The position numbers and the translations under genes were made by a program. Shown here one piece after another: positions 47,432-57,483 of a stretch of 64,000 nucleotides of DNA. The notes beneath the pieces are model-generated. The model was not told the origin of the DNA. It ran no database searches and saw only the letters and a program-made list of their open reading frames with translations. The stretch is from Ruania albidiflava DSM 18029 (GTDB lineage Bacteria > Actinomycetota > Actinomycetes > Actinomycetales > Beutenbergiaceae): contig NZ_ATWL01000005.1 in the NCBI RefSeq assembly GCF_000421225.1, forward strand, positions 170,329 through 234,328. The letters are read 5' to 3'. The first letter of the stretch is position 1. Each line of letters begins with the position of its first letter.

Positions 47432-48492
47432 GCCACGGCGAGGACGCGGGTGAGTGGCATCCCGGAGTCGATGGTGATGTCCAGGTCAGAGGGGGGCAGC
47501 CCGGCGGCGACCACTGCTGAGCCGAGTGCGGCGATCATCGCCCCGTTGTCGGTGCAGTACCGGATCGGCGGGATGCGCACGCTGACCCCGGCTGCGGCGA
47601 ATCGTTCGGCGGCCAGCTCACGCAGGCGGCTGTTGGCGGAGAAGCCGCCACCGACCACCACGGTGTCGACCCCGCGGCTGGTCGCCGCGGCCAGCGTCTT
47701 GGTGACCAGCACGTCGGCCACCGCCTCGGAGAAGGAGGCGGCGACGTCCGCCGCGGGCACCTCCTCATCCGCGTCCTCGTAACCCTCCACCACGCGGGCC
47801 ACGGCGGTCTTCAGCCCGGAGAAGGAGAAGTCGTAGGCGTGCTCGGCCAGGTCCTTGCGGCGGCTGAGCCCGCGGGGGAAGGCGAACGCCTCCCGGTCGC
47901 CGGTCTGGGCGAGGCGGTCCACGTGCGGGCCGCCGGGGTAGGGCAGCCCGAGCAGCCGGCCCACCTTGTCGAAGGCCTCCCCGGCGGCGTCGTCGAGCGT
48001 CTGGCCGAGCTCGAGCACATCGGTGGCGATGTCTCGTACGTGCAGCAGGCTGGAGTGCCCGCCGGAGACCACCAGGGCGAGGAACTCCTCCGGGAACGGG
48101 CCGTCCACGAGCATGTCCACGGCCACGTGCCCGAGGATGTGGTTCACCCCGTACAGCGGCACGCCGAGAGCGAGGGCAAGCGCTTTGGCGGCCCCGACCC
48201 CCACGGTGAGCGAGCCGACCAGTCCGGGACCGGCGGTCACTGCGACGGCGTCCACGTCCACCAGGTCCACCCCGGCTCGCTCGGTGGCGGCAGCCAGGGT
48301 GGGGCCGAAGGCTTCCAGGTGGGCGCGGCTGGCCACCTCGGGCACGATCCCACCGAACCGGGCGTGGTCGTCCATCGAGGAGGCGGTCACGTCCACGAGC
48401 AGCTCGTGCCCGCGCACCAGGGCGATCCCGGTCTCGTCGCAGGAGGTCTCGATGCCCAGCACCAACGGGGAGGAGTCGGACTCGGGCGCCAT
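47428..48492 (-). CDS. tsaD: tRNA t6A37 threonylcarbamoyltransferase TsaD
   Basis: Transfers threonylcarbamoyl to A37 of tRNAs reading ANN codons, as part of the TsaBDE complex. 354 residues. ASKHA fold with [15 protein letters not shown] at the N-terminus, metal-binding HILGH in [15 protein letters not shown] (about 118-132), [23 protein letters not shown] and [12 protein letters not shown]. The ATG at 48492 is chosen because it gives the family N-terminus; the upstream frame is arginine-rich noise. tsaB and tsaE lie upstream in the same operon, separated by a rhodanese and rimI. Confidence 0.96.
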   Translation of the reverse strand: MAPESDSSPLVLGIETSCDETGIALVRGHELLVDVTASSMDDHARFGGIVPEVASRAHLEAFGPTLAAATERAGVDLVDVDAVAVTAGPGLVGSLTVGVGAAKALALALGVPLYGVNHILGHVAVDMLVDGPFPEEFLALVVSGGHSSLLHVRDIATDVLELGQTLDDAAGEAFDKVGRLLGLPYPGGPHVDRLAQTGDREAFAFPRGLSRRKDLAEHAYDFSFSGLKTAVARVVEGYEDADEEVPAADVAASFSEAVADVLVTKTLAAATSRGVDTVVVGGGFSANSRLRELAAERFAAAGVSVRIPPIRYCTDNGAMIAALGSAVVAAGLPPSDLDITIDSGMPLTRVLAVA

Positions 48493-48502
48493 GGCCACCA
48501 GC

Positions 48503-49501
48503 CTACGCCGTCCCGGACGCTCGTCCGCCTGACTCCGAGCCGCCCGTGTCCGGCCGGGGCGGCTGCAGCCCGGTGGCCACCGGGCGGGCGTCATCAGCGG
48601 CCCACTGGGAGAAGGAACCCGGGTAGAGGCGGGCGCGCACCCCGATCGACTCCAGGGCGGCGACCTCGTGCGCAGCGGTCACCCCGGAGCCGCAGTAGAC
48701 GACCACGTCGGCATCGGCACCTACCCCGAGCCGGGCGTACTTCTCCTGCAGCTCTCTCGCGGGCCGGAACTTCGCGGCCGGGTCGAGGTTCTCGCTGGTG
48801 GGGGCGCTGACCGCACCGGGGATGTGCCCGGCGCGCGCGTCGACCGGCTCCTCGGCGCCCGAGTAGCGCTCCACGGCTCGGGCATCCAGCAGCACACCCT
48901 TCTTCTGCTCGTCGGCGTCGGCCGGTTCGCCGGCGGCCGCGGGGTCACCGTCCGGGCCGGTGGCTACGGCCTGGTCGGCAGCCAGTCGGCCGGCACCCAC
49001 GCGGCCGGCCTCGTCAGCGTCGGCTACCGGCATGTGCCCCTCCCGCAAGGTGACGTTCCCGGGCGCCACGGACACGTCGCCGTCCTCGAGGATGCCGCCG
49101 ATCTCGCTCCACGCGGCCAGCCCACCGTCCAGGAGGCGCACGTCGGTCAGCCCACCCCAGCGCAGCAGCCACCAGGCGCGGGCAGCGGCGGTGCCGCCGG
49201 AGTCGTCGTAGACCACCACCGTGTCGCCCTCGTCGATGCCCCAGCGGCGGGCGGCGGCCTGCAGCTGGTCCAGGCTGGGCAGCGGGTGCCGTCCGGCCGC
49301 GGCGGTCGGCGGTCCGGCCAGGTCGGCGTCCAGGTCCACGAACTGGGCGCCCGGGATGTGGCCGGCCACGTAGAACTTGTGCCCGTCCGGCTCGGCGAGC
49401 GACCAGCGCACGTCCAGCAGCACCGGGGTGTCGGCGGCGAGCAGGTCCTGCAGCTCCTCGGCGGTGATCAGCACCGAGGCACGGGCCTTGTCAGCATCCA
49501 C
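48503..49501 (-). CDS. Two-domain rhodanese-like sulfurtransferase
   Basis: 332 residues: two rhodanese domains (about 10-130 and 200-305). The active cysteine is in [18 protein letters not shown] (about C268), CGSGVTA being typical of 3-mercaptopyruvate/thiosulfate sulfurtransferases. The N-terminal domain lacks a catalytic cysteine ([17 protein letters not shown]), as expected. A long Ala/Asp-rich linker of about 50 residues separates them. It sits between rimI and tsaD (6 and 10 nt gaps), an unusual guest in the t6A operon; it could serve tRNA or cofactor sulfur transfer, but this is inference. Confidence 0.88.
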   Translation of the reverse strand: MDADKARASVLITAEELQDLLAADTPVLLDVRWSLAEPDGHKFYVAGHIPGAQFVDLDADLAGPPTAAAGRHPLPSLDQLQAAARRWGIDEGDTVVVYDDSGGTAAARAWWLLRWGGLTDVRLLDGGLAAWSEIGGILEDGDVSVAPGNVTLREGHMPVADADEAGRVGAGRLAADQAVATGPDGDPAAAGEPADADEQKKGVLLDARAVERYSGAEEPVDARAGHIPGAVSAPTSENLDPAAKFRPARELQEKYARLGVGADADVVVYCGSGVTAAHEVAALESIGVRARLYPGSFSQWAADDARPVATGLQPPRPDTGGSESGGRASGTA

Positions 49502-49507
49502 GTCTTC

Positions 49508-49993
49508 TCACTCCTCGATGGCCTCGGCCCCGACCGGGCCCGGGCCGGGGGTCGGGGGCCGCAGCACCAGCCGCATCACCAGCGCATCGGCCCCTTCCGG
49601 TTGGTAGTACCCGCGGCGCACGCCGAGGGGAGCGAAACCGAACGACGTGTACAACGCCTGCGCTCCGTCGTCGTGCGCACGCACCTCCAGGAACACCGAC
49701 TCTGCCCCGGTGACCCAGGCCTTGTCCAACAGGGCGGCGAGCATGGTGCGCCCGTGCCCGTGCCGCCGGTGGCCGGCGGCCACACCGATGGTCATCACCG
49801 TGGCCTCGGTGCCCAGCGCCAAGCCGGCGTAGCCGATCACCGCCGGATCGGTGACCACCACGTAGTACCGGTCCGCCCGGGTGATCTCTTCCTCGTACAC
49901 CCCGCGGGACCACGCTCCGGCGCCGAAGAGCTCCGGTTCGAGCGCGAGCACCTCGTCCAGGTCCTGCGGCTCCATCGCCCGCAACGTGCTCAT
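49508..49993 (-). CDS. rimI: Ribosomal protein S18 alanine N-acetyltransferase RimI
   Basis: 161 residues. GNAT fold with LRAMEPQDLDEVLALEPELF, GYAGLALGTEATVMTIGV, the acetyl-CoA loop AAGHRRHGHGRTMLAALL (about 84-101) and the family ending RAHDDGAQALYTSFGFAPLG, RRGYYQPEGADALVM. Acetylates ribosomal protein S18. Start is the ATG at 49993, which overlaps the tsaB stop by 4 nt; the tsaB-rimI pairing is typical. Confidence 0.93.
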   Translation of the reverse strand: MSTLRAMEPQDLDEVLALEPELFGAGAWSRGVYEEEITRADRYYVVVTDPAVIGYAGLALGTEATVMTIGVAAGHRRHGHGRTMLAALLDKAWVTGAESVFLEVRAHDDGAQALYTSFGFAPLGVRRGYYQPEGADALVMRLVLRPPTPGPGPVGAEAIEE

Positions 49994-50736
49994 GAGGCGC
50001 GTTTCCGCCCGCTGGGTGGAGCGATGTCCGGGGTGCGCAGGTACAGCGCCTGGGTCGGTTGTTCCAGCCCGACGGCGGAGCGCGCCCGGGCCAGTCGGCC
50101 CACGGTGGCAGCATCCACCACCCGGGCCGCCGGAGCGGGCGTTCGCTGGTCGGTGGTCACCACCCGGGAGCCGCTCTCCGGCTGGTCGGAGCGGGCTGCG
50201 GGTGCCAGCGCCTCGGGGTAGAGCCCCACTCCCTTGCCGACCACCCGCTCGGCGGTCACCAGGTCGGCGTGTTCGGCCGCGACGTCGGCCGCGGTGGCCA
50301 CACCCGGGCCAGCGACGGTCTCCACCCCGGTCTCGGTCACCCGGTACCGGCCCCAGTACACCTCCCGGCGGCGGGCGTCGGTGGCCACCAGCACCTCCGC
50401 ACCCACCTCGGCGGCGTCGGCGGCGATCGCCTCCAGCGAGCTCACCCCGTAGACGGGGATGCGGCGGGCGGCGGCGAAGGTGCGGGCGGTGACCAGACCG
50501 ACCCGCAGCCCGGTGAACGGGGCGGGCCCGGTGCCCACGGCCACCTCGGTCACGTCCGCGGGTGTCGCGCCGCTGCGCTGCAGGCAGTCGGTGATCAGCG
50601 GGGTGAGGGTCTCTACGTGCCGGCGGGTCTCGTCGCTGCGGGCAGCGGCGACCTCTGCCCCGTCGCGCAGCAGGGCGACGGCCACCCCGTGCGAGGTGTC
50701 CAGGCACAGCGTCAGGGACTCGGTCACAGCAGTCAC
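49990..50736 (-). CDS. tsaB: tRNA t6A biosynthesis protein TsaB
   Basis: 248 residues. N-terminal ASKHA half: LTLCLDTSHGVAVALLRDGA (about 8-27), HVETLTPLITDCLQRSG, VAVGTGPAPFTGLRVGLVTA (about 66-85), ATDARRREVYWGRY. It scaffolds TsaD and TsaE. GTG start at 50736 overlaps the tsaE stop (GTGA), and its own stop overlaps rimI; both are translationally coupled. Confidence 0.94.
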   Translation of the reverse strand: MTAVTESLTLCLDTSHGVAVALLRDGAEVAAARSDETRRHVETLTPLITDCLQRSGATPADVTEVAVGTGPAPFTGLRVGLVTARTFAAARRIPVYGVSSLEAIAADAAEVGAEVLVATDARRREVYWGRYRVTETGVETVAGPGVATAADVAAEHADLVTAERVVGKGVGLYPEALAPAARSDQPESGSRVVTTDQRTPAPAARVVDAATVGRLARARSAVGLEQPTQALYLRTPDIAPPSGRKRAS

Positions 50737-51287
50737 TCTAGAACCACAGCGGCCAGGTCCACCTCCGCCCAGCGCTCCCCCACCGGGTGCAGCACGGCCC
50801 TGCGTGGTGGTTCTGGGGCGCGGGGGTCGGTGCTGCCGCGGGGGCGTTCCAGGGTGATCTCCAGGCGGTCCTGGGCGAGCTGCTCGACCAGGTCGGCACC
50901 CCACTCCACCACGGTGACCGCCTCGTCCATGGAGCTGTCCAGGTCCAGCGAGTCCACCTCGGCCAGGGAGGTGAGCCGGTAGGCGTCGACGTGGATGAGT
51001 GCTGGTCCGGCGTGAGTCGGGGCATGCTCGCGGGCGATGATGAACGTCGGGGAGGACACCCGCCCGCGCACGCCCAGCGCTGTGCCCAGGCCCTGGGTGA
51101 GGGTGGTCTTGCCGGCGCCGAGCTCCCCGGTGAGGATCACCAGGTCCCCGGCGCGAAGCACCCCGGCCAGGCGCGCGCCCAGCGCGGTGGTGGCGGCAGC
51201 GTCGGGCAGCAGCACCTCCACGTCGTGGCTGGTGCCGGCGGGCTCGGTGCCGGCCGGTGCGGGGTGCTCGGTGCTGGGTCTGGTCAT
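50733..51287 (-). CDS. tsaE: tRNA t6A biosynthesis ATPase TsaE
   Basis: 184 residues. Walker A LTGELGAGKTTLTQGLGTAL (about 51-70), switch region VSSPTFIIAREH and Walker B-like HVDAYRLTSLAEVDSLDLD, EWGADLVEQL. It powers the t6A transferase cycle. The ATG at 51287 overlaps the alr stop by 4 nt. A slightly long, Pro/Ala-rich N-terminus (about 25 residues) precedes the conserved core. Confidence 0.94.
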   Translation of the reverse strand: MTRPSTEHPAPAGTEPAGTSHDVEVLLPDAAATTALGARLAGVLRAGDLVILTGELGAGKTTLTQGLGTALGVRGRVSSPTFIIAREHAPTHAGPALIHVDAYRLTSLAEVDSLDLDSSMDEAVTVVEWGADLVEQLAQDRLEITLERPRGSTDPRAPEPPRRAVLHPVGERWAEVDLAAVVLE

Positions 51288-52423
51288 CCGCCCTCTCCCC
51301 GGTACACCCGCGGCACGCGTGTGCCTAGCCGGGTGACGATCTCGTAGCTGATGGTGCCGGCGGCCTCGGCCCAGTCCTGTGCCGTGGGCTCTCCCTCGGC
51401 GCCGGAGCCGAACAGCACGGCCACGTCCCCGGCATGCACCCCGGAGCCGCGGCCGATGTCCAGCACGAACTGGTCCATGCACACCCGCCCGGCGATCTGG
51501 TGCCGGCGGCCGCCGAGGAACACTGGCGCCGTGTTGCCGGCGTGCCGGGGGATGCCGTCGGCGTACCCGAGCGGGATCACCGCGAGGCTGGTGTCCGTGG
51601 CGGTGGTGTAGGTGTGCCCGTAGGAGACACCCTGCCCGGCGGCGGCGTCCTTGACCAGGTGCACGTTGGCCTCCAGCCGCATCGCCGGCACCAGGCCGAC
51701 GTCGTCCGAGGGGCGGGTGCCCGGCATCGGGGACAGCCCGTAGGCGGCGATACCGGGGCGGACCAGGTCGTAGTGTGCGTCCGGTACGGCGAGCGTGCCG
51801 GCGGAGTTGGCCAGGTGCCGCACCTCCAGCGCGGCACCAGCGTTCTCGGCGCGGCGGACGGCTTCGGCGAACACGTCCAGCTGGTCGCGCACGCTGGGGT
51901 GGTCCAGCTCGTCGGCGCGGGCCAGGTGGGACCAGACGCCGACCACGGACAGCACGCCGCCAGCCTGCAGGGCCATCGCGTCGGCGAGCATCGCGGTCCA
52001 GTCCTCCAGGAACGAGCCGCCACGGCCCAGTCCGGTGTCCACCTTCAGGTGCACGCGGGCAGTGGTGCCGGTGGCACGGGCGGCAGCGGCCACCTCGGTC
52101 AGCGCCCACGGGGCGGGCACGGACACGTCGATCCCGGCGCGCAGCACCTGCGCAAGTGGGGCGCCGGGAGCGTAGAGCCAGGTGAGGATCGGGGCGGTGA
52201 TCCCGGCCTCACGCAGGGCGAGCGCCTCGGACAGCTGTGCGGCGCCGAGCCAGGTCGCACCGCCACGCAGCGCAGCCCGGGCAGCGGGCAGCAGCCCGTG
52301 CCCGTAGCCGTCGCCCTTGACCACAGCCATCACCTGGGCGGTGCGAGCGATCTCCGCCAACCTGGTCACGTTCGCACTGATCGCGTCCAGATCGACGACG
52401 GCGCGCGCCGGGTAGTAGGTCAC
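51284..52423 (-). CDS. alr: Alanine racemase
   Basis: PLP enzyme making D-alanine for peptidoglycan. 379 residues. The PLP lysine is in MAVVKGDGYGHGLLPAARAA (about K36) and the catalytic tyrosine in the SYGHTYTTATDTSLAVIPLG region; GRVCMDQFVLDIG is the C-terminal domain signature. GTG start at 52423. Downstream coupling to tsaE through a 4-nt overlap; upstream nnr is 50 nt away. Confidence 0.96.
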   Translation of the reverse strand: MTYYPARAVVDLDAISANVTRLAEIARTAQVMAVVKGDGYGHGLLPAARAALRGGATWLGAAQLSEALALREAGITAPILTWLYAPGAPLAQVLRAGIDVSVPAPWALTEVAAAARATGTTARVHLKVDTGLGRGGSFLEDWTAMLADAMALQAGGVLSVVGVWSHLARADELDHPSVRDQLDVFAEAVRRAENAGAALEVRHLANSAGTLAVPDAHYDLVRPGIAAYGLSPMPGTRPSDDVGLVPAMRLEANVHLVKDAAAGQGVSYGHTYTTATDTSLAVIPLGYADGIPRHAGNTAPVFLGGRRHQIAGRVCMDQFVLDIGRGSGVHAGDVAVLFGSGAEGEPTAQDWAEAAGTISYEIVTRLGTRVPRVYRGEGG

Positions 52424-52473
52424 CCTCCTAGTGTGCCAAACAGGCTGGCGCCGACAGTGTCACTCGGAACCGG

Positions 52474-54045
52474 TCACCGGTGCCCGACTGCTCTTGACGT
52501 TGTCAGGAGGTCGGCAACTGTGGCGGGGATCGCCGCCAGCAGGTGGTGGGCGCCCAGCGGCCCACCGGCGTGCTGTGCGGCCCGGCCGTGCAGCAGGGCG
52601 GCAGCGGCGGCCACCCGGCCGAGCGGGGCGGCCGAGGTGGCCGCGAGCGCTCCGAGGATCCCGGCGAGCACGTCGCCCGAACCCGCCGTGGCCAGCCACG
52701 GCGTGCCGTCCGCCTGGCTGAGCACGGCACCGTCGGGCTGGGCGATGATCGTGACCGGACCTTTGAGCAGCACCACCGCCCCGGTGAGCTCGGCAGCGTG
52801 CGTGGCCCAGCCGGCCGGGTCGGCCTCCACCGCGGCGCGATCCACCTGCTCGTCGTAGTCCGCCAGCAGCGCGGCGAGCTCACCGGCGTGCGGGGTGAGC
52901 ACGCTCGGGGTGTCCCGCAGCGCCCAGCCCATCCGGGGCAGCAGCGCGAACGCTCCGGCGTCCCAGACCACTGTGGGCGGTTCCTCCCGGGGTGCGGTGT
53001 CGATGGCGGTGAGCAGCGCCTGCTCCATCCGGGCGGTCTCGTTCTGCCCGGCGACGCCCGGGCCGAGCACCAGCGCCTGCACCCGGCCGGCCGCGGTCAC
53101 GACCTCCGGGTAGTGGTCCAGCACCCGCTCGGCCACCGGGTTGGCGCCCTGGTAGCGGACCATGCCGCAGCCGGCGGCCACGGCCGCACCGGTGGTCAGC
53201 ACCCCGGCGCCCGGGTAGTGCGGGGAGCCGGCGACCACACCGAGCACACCACGGGTGTACTTGTGGTCGGTGACGGCCGGGACCGGCCAGTCGGTGGCGA
53301 CGTCGTGGTCCTGCAGCCGGGTGACCAGCGGGTGCTGGGCAGCGAAGGCGTCGGCCAGGCCGAGGTCGACGATGTGCGTCGTGCCGCAGTGCAGGGCGGC
53401 GGGCGGCAGCAGCAGGCTGGCCTTGGCGGCGCCCATGGTGACCGTGTGGTCGGCGGCCAGGAACGGCCCCTCGAGGCGGCCGGTGTCTGCGCCGATACCA
53501 GACGGGGTGTCGACGGCGACCACGACCGGGCCGGCCGGCAGTCCCGGGTCGCGCGGCGCGGCCGGGCCGGTCTCGGTACGCAGCTCGGTGAGCGCGGCGA
53601 CCAGGTCGGCAGTGTGTCCGCGCAGCCCGCCGTGCACACCGATACCGGCGAGGGCGTCCACCCACACGTGCGCCGTACGGGCCACCTGCTGCCAGACGCC
53701 GCTGGTGAGGTCCGCACCGGTGGTGACCGGCACCAGCCGCACACCGGCTGCCCGCGCGCGGTCCAACCCGCCGGAGTGCACCTCCTCGCGGGCGAGCACC
53801 GCGGTGACGGCCACACCGCGCTCGGCCAGGTCGGCGGCTGCGTGCAGCCCGTCCCCGCCGTTGTTGCCGCCACCCACGAGCACCAGCACCCGGGCGGTGC
53901 GCAGCGCCACCCTGGCGTCGGCGAGCACCTTCCGCACGGTGGCGGCCACCTGCTGGGCGGCCCAGCGCATCAGCGGCCGGCCGGCGGCGAGCGCTGGGGC
54001 CTCGGCGGCGCGGACCGCTGCGGCGTCGTAGCCGTGGATGGTCAT
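52474..54045 (-). CDS. nnr: Bifunctional NAD(P)H-hydrate epimerase / ADP-dependent dehydratase
   Basis: Repairs hydrated NAD(P)H. 523 residues. The N-terminal YjeF epimerase domain (about 1-215) has VLVLVGGGNNGGDGLHAAAD; the C-terminal carbohydrate-kinase-like dehydratase (about 235-515) has VVAGSPHYPGAGVLTTGAAV, VLTPHAGELAALL and ATAGSGDVLAGILGALAATS. Sits between acpS and alr, its usual actinobacterial place. Confidence 0.95.
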   Translation of the reverse strand: MTIHGYDAAAVRAAEAPALAAGRPLMRWAAQQVAATVRKVLADARVALRTARVLVLVGGGNNGGDGLHAAADLAERGVAVTAVLAREEVHSGGLDRARAAGVRLVPVTTGADLTSGVWQQVARTAHVWVDALAGIGVHGGLRGHTADLVAALTELRTETGPAAPRDPGLPAGPVVVAVDTPSGIGADTGRLEGPFLAADHTVTMGAAKASLLLPPAALHCGTTHIVDLGLADAFAAQHPLVTRLQDHDVATDWPVPAVTDHKYTRGVLGVVAGSPHYPGAGVLTTGAAVAAGCGMVRYQGANPVAERVLDHYPEVVTAAGRVQALVLGPGVAGQNETARMEQALLTAIDTAPREEPPTVVWDAGAFALLPRMGWALRDTPSVLTPHAGELAALLADYDEQVDRAAVEADPAGWATHAAELTGAVVLLKGPVTIIAQPDGAVLSQADGTPWLATAGSGDVLAGILGALAATSAAPLGRVAAAAALLHGRAAQHAGGPLGAHHLLAAIPATVADLLTTSRAVGHR

Positions 54046-54062
54046 GGTCTGCCTCTCTGCTC

Positions 54063-54413
54063 TCAGCCCTCGGCGACTGCGACGGCCGAGGCGATGCCGG
54101 CGTCGTGGGAGATGGACAGGTGCCAGCGGCGCACTCCGGCGGCCTCGGCAGCAGCGGCCACCGTACCGGTGAGCTCGACGGTCGGCGCGCCACCGGCCAC
54201 GCGCCGCACGGTGGCGTCCTGCCAGCGCAGCCCGACCGGCGCGCCGAGGGCCTTGGCGATCGCTTCCTTGGCGGCGAACCGGGCCGCCAGCGAGGCCGGC
54301 GGCAGGTCCCGTTCCGGTGCGGTGAACAGCCGGGTGCGCAGACCGGGCGCACGCTCGAGGGTGGCCAGGAAGCGGGCCACCTCCACCACGTCGATCCCGA
54401 CCCCGACGATCAT
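54063..54413 (-). CDS. acpS: Holo-[acyl-carrier-protein] synthase
   Basis: Transfers 4'-phosphopantetheine to acyl carrier protein. 116 residues. Motifs [19 protein letters not shown] (metal-binding Asp about 8) and [19 protein letters not shown] (Glu/Lys motif, about 41-59), then [20 protein letters not shown]. Lies 9 nt after glmS and 17 nt before nnr. Confidence 0.95.
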   Translation of the reverse strand: MIVGVGIDVVEVARFLATLERAPGLRTRLFTAPERDLPPASLAARFAAKEAIAKALGAPVGLRWQDATVRRVAGGAPTVELTGTVAAAAEAAGVRRWHLSISHDAGIASAVAVAEG

Positions 54414-54422
54414 GCGACCTGC

Positions 54423-56279
54423 CTACTCGACGGTGACCGACTTGGCCAGGTTGCGCGGCTGGTCCACGTCCAGGCCCTTGGCGCCGGCGAGCGCGCAGGC
54501 GAAGATCTGCAGCGGCACCACGGTCACCAGCGGCATCATCAGGGTGGGGGTGCGCGGCACGCGGAAGACGACCTCGGCGAACTCGTCCACCGAGTCGTCG
54601 CCCTCCTCGGCGATCACCAGGGTGCGGGCGCCGCGGGCGCGGATCTCCTGGATGTTGGAGACCACCTTGTTGTGCAGCGTGGGCCGGCGCGGGGTGGGCA
54701 CGATCACGAACACCGCCTGACCGGGTTCGATGAGCGCGATCGGGCCGTGCTTGAGCTCCCCGGCGGCGAACCCCTCGGCGTGGATGTAGGCGAGCTCTTT
54801 GAGCTTCAGCGCACCCTCGAGGGCCACCGGGTAGCCCACGTGCCGGCCGAGGAACAGCACCGAGGCGGTGTCCTTCATCTCCTCGGCCACAGCGGTGACC
54901 TGGTCCTCGGCATCGAGCACCTGCTGGATCTTGGCCGGCAGCTGGCCCAGCTCGGCCAGGTAGTCGGCGACCTCCTCAACGTACTTGTACCCGCGCAGCT
55001 GCGCCAGGTACAGGCCGAGCAGGTAGCAGGCGGTGATCTGGGCGAGGAACGCCTTCGTGGAGGCCACGGCCACCTCCGGTCCGGCGTGCGTGTACAGCAC
55101 GGCGTCGGACTCCCGGGCGATGGTGGAACCATGGGTGTTGACGATGGCGAGCACCTTGGCGCCCTGCTCCCGGGCGTGCCGGATCGCCATGATGGTGTCC
55201 ATCGTCTCCCCGGACTGCGAGATGGCCACCACCAGGGTCTTCTCCGAGACGACCGGGTCGCGGTAGCGGAACTCGTGGGCGAGCTCGACCTCCACCGGGA
55301 TGCGGCACCAGTGCTCCACGGCGTACTTGGCCACGTGCCCGGCGTAGGCGGCGGTGCCGCACGCGACGACGATGATCTTGTCCACGCCGCGCAGCACCGC
55401 CTCGTCCACCCGCAGCTCGTCCAGGATGAGGTTGCCGGCGTCGTCGTGCCGACCCAGCAGGGTGTCTGCGACCGCCTTGGGCTGGTCGTGGATCTCCTTG
55501 GCCATGAACGTGGGGTAGCCGTCCTTGACCGCGGCCGCCGCATCCCAGTCGACCGTGTACGGCTGCCCCTGGACAGGTGACCCTTCGGCGTCCACGATGC
55601 GTACGTCGTCGGCGGTGATGGTGACCACCTGGTCCTGGCCGATCTCCAGGGCCTGCCGGGTGCCGGAGATGAACGCGGCGACGTCCGAACCGAGGAAGTT
55701 CTCCCCCTCACCGAGGCCGATCACCAGCGGGGAGTTACGCCGGGCACCGACGACGGTGCCGGGCTCCTCGGCGTGCAGGGCGAGCAGCGTGAAAGCACCC
55801 TCGAGCTGACGGGTGGTGGTCAGCATCGCGGCGGTCAGGTCGCCGGTCTCGGTGTAGGCGCGGGCGAGCAGGTGGGCGACCACCTCGGTGTCGGTCTCGG
55901 AGCGGAAGGTCACCCCGGCACCGGCGAGCTCGGCCCGCAGGGCGTGGAAGTTCTCGATGATGCCGTTGTGGATCACCGCGAGCCGGCCGTCGTCGGCCAG
56001 GTGCGGGTGGGCGTTCAGGTCGGTCGGTGCGCCGTGGGTGGCCCACCGGGTGTGCCCGATCGAAGCGGTGCCGTCGGCCAGCGGGTTCTCCTCGAGCTCG
56101 GCGACCAGGTTGGCGAGCTTGCCGGCCTTCTTCGCCGAGGCGAGGCCGCCGGGGGTGGCTACTGCGACCCCGGCGGAGTCGTAGCCGCGGTACTCGAGCC
56201 TGCTCAACCCTTCCATGGCGACCTGAAGAGGGCGTGGCCCGGGCGTGGCTGGCCCGACGTATCCGACGATTCCGCACAT
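54423..56279 (-). CDS. glmS: Glutamine-fructose-6-phosphate aminotransferase (isomerising)
   Basis: Makes glucosamine-6-phosphate, the entry to UDP-GlcNAc and peptidoglycan. 618 residues. The nucleophile Cys2 is in MCGIVGYVGP, so the start must be the ATG at 56279. The class II amidotransferase half has TRWATHGAPTDLNAHPH and HNGIIENFHALR; the two SIS domains (from about 295) carry ACGTAAYAGHVAKY, ISQSGETMDTIMAIR, VASTKAFLAQ and the C-terminal PRNLAKSVTVE. First gene of the long leftward operon; no glmS ribozyme seen, which is normal for actinobacteria. Confidence 0.97.
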   Translation of the reverse strand: MCGIVGYVGPATPGPRPLQVAMEGLSRLEYRGYDSAGVAVATPGGLASAKKAGKLANLVAELEENPLADGTASIGHTRWATHGAPTDLNAHPHLADDGRLAVIHNGIIENFHALRAELAGAGVTFRSETDTEVVAHLLARAYTETGDLTAAMLTTTRQLEGAFTLLALHAEEPGTVVGARRNSPLVIGLGEGENFLGSDVAAFISGTRQALEIGQDQVVTITADDVRIVDAEGSPVQGQPYTVDWDAAAAVKDGYPTFMAKEIHDQPKAVADTLLGRHDDAGNLILDELRVDEAVLRGVDKIIVVACGTAAYAGHVAKYAVEHWCRIPVEVELAHEFRYRDPVVSEKTLVVAISQSGETMDTIMAIRHAREQGAKVLAIVNTHGSTIARESDAVLYTHAGPEVAVASTKAFLAQITACYLLGLYLAQLRGYKYVEEVADYLAELGQLPAKIQQVLDAEDQVTAVAEEMKDTASVLFLGRHVGYPVALEGALKLKELAYIHAEGFAAGELKHGPIALIEPGQAVFVIVPTPRRPTLHNKVVSNIQEIRARGARTLVIAEEGDDSVDEFAEVVFRVPRTPTLMMPLVTVVPLQIFACALAGAKGLDVDQPRNLAKSVTVE

Positions 56280-56438
56280 GGCGCCCAGCGTAACGGCCGC
56301 CGGGGCCACTGCGCGCGTGCGGCGGCCGTGCTGGTGCGCGCCGGGGTGCTGTGATCCCGCGCACCGGTCGGGCTGCTCCGGTGCACGTGCAAGGCGCGTC
56401 GTGCATGGTCAGGGCCTAGGGATGGAAGAGTAGGGCCC

Positions 56439-57446
56439 GTGCTTCCTTCCGATGCCGCCTCGACCGCCGCGGACCGAGCCAGCGATCCCGCGCGCCCGCC
56501 GGAGCTGGGTTCGGCGCCGAGCCCGTTCATCGAGTTCGACCGCCAGGCGTGGAGCCGGTTGTCCGCCTCCACCCCGTTGCCGCTGACCGCTGACGACGTG
56601 GAGAACCTGCGCGGGTTGGGGGACCCGATCGACCTGGCCGAGGTGGACACCGCCTACCGGCCGCTGTCCCGGCTACTGACCTTGTACGTGGCGGCCTCGC
56701 AACGGCTGCGGGCCACCACGGCCACGTTCCTGTCCGAGCGGGCGCACCGCACCCCGTTCGTGATCGGGGTGGCCGGGTCGGTGGCGGTGGGCAAGTCCAC
56801 CGCCTCCCGGGTGCTGCGGGAGATGTTGCGCCGCTGGCCGGAGACCCCGCGGGTGGAGCTGGTCACCACCGACGGGTTCCTGCTGCCGAACGCCGAGCTG
56901 GAACGGCGCGGGCTGATGGAGCGCAAGGGCTTCCCGGAGTCCTACGACCGGCGCGCGCTGCTGGACTTCCTCGCCCAGGTGAAGTCGGGTGCACAGCTGG
57001 CCACCGCGCCGGTGTACTCCCATCTGACCTACGACATCGTGCCCGACCGGCGCATCGAGGTGCACAGCCCGGAGGTGCTGATCGTGGAGGGGTTGAACGT
57101 GCTCGCCCCGGCCCGGGTGAGCGCGATGGGAGAGCCGTCCCTCGCCGTCAGCGACTTCTTCGACTTCTCCATCTACATCGATGCGGCGACCGAGCACATC
57201 CGGCAGTGGTACATCGACCGGTTCCTGGACCTGCGGCAGACGGCGTTCGCGGACGAGCGTTCCTACTTCCACCGGTATGCATCGTTGGACGACGAGCAGG
57301 CGCGGGACCGGGCGAGCCAGATCTGGGCGACGATCAACGAGCCGAACCTGGTGGAGAACGTGCTGCCCACCCGGGGCCGGGCGACGCTGGTGCTGCGCAA
57401 GGAGGCCGACCACCGGCTGAGCCGGTTCCTGCTCCGTAAGATCTGA
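56439..57446 (+). CDS. coaA: Type I pantothenate kinase
   Basis: First step of coenzyme A synthesis. 335 residues. P-loop [20 protein letters not shown] (about 105-124), [48 protein letters not shown] and the C-terminal [20 protein letters not shown]. An N-terminal extension of about 25 residues precedes the conserved [15 protein letters not shown] start at 56439. Divergent from glmS with 159 nt between starts. Confidence 0.96.
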   Translation: MLPSDAASTAADRASDPARPPELGSAPSPFIEFDRQAWSRLSASTPLPLTADDVENLRGLGDPIDLAEVDTAYRPLSRLLTLYVAASQRLRATTATFLSERAHRTPFVIGVAGSVAVGKSTASRVLREMLRRWPETPRVELVTTDGFLLPNAELERRGLMERKGFPESYDRRALLDFLAQVKSGAQLATAPVYSHLTYDIVPDRRIEVHSPEVLIVEGLNVLAPARVSAMGEPSLAVSDFFDFSIYIDAATEHIRQWYIDRFLDLRQTAFADERSYFHRYASLDDEQARDRASQIWATINEPNLVENVLPTRGRATLVLRKEADHRLSRFLLRKI

Positions 57447-57483
57447 GCCAGGCCCGCACGGCGTGAGGAGGGGCAGGGTACCG

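Noticed and set aside
56280..56438. Possible glmS riboswitch or ribozyme upstream of glmS
   Set aside because: The glmS ribozyme is known mainly from Firmicutes. The 159-nt region is shared with divergent coaA and shows no recognisable ribozyme core.
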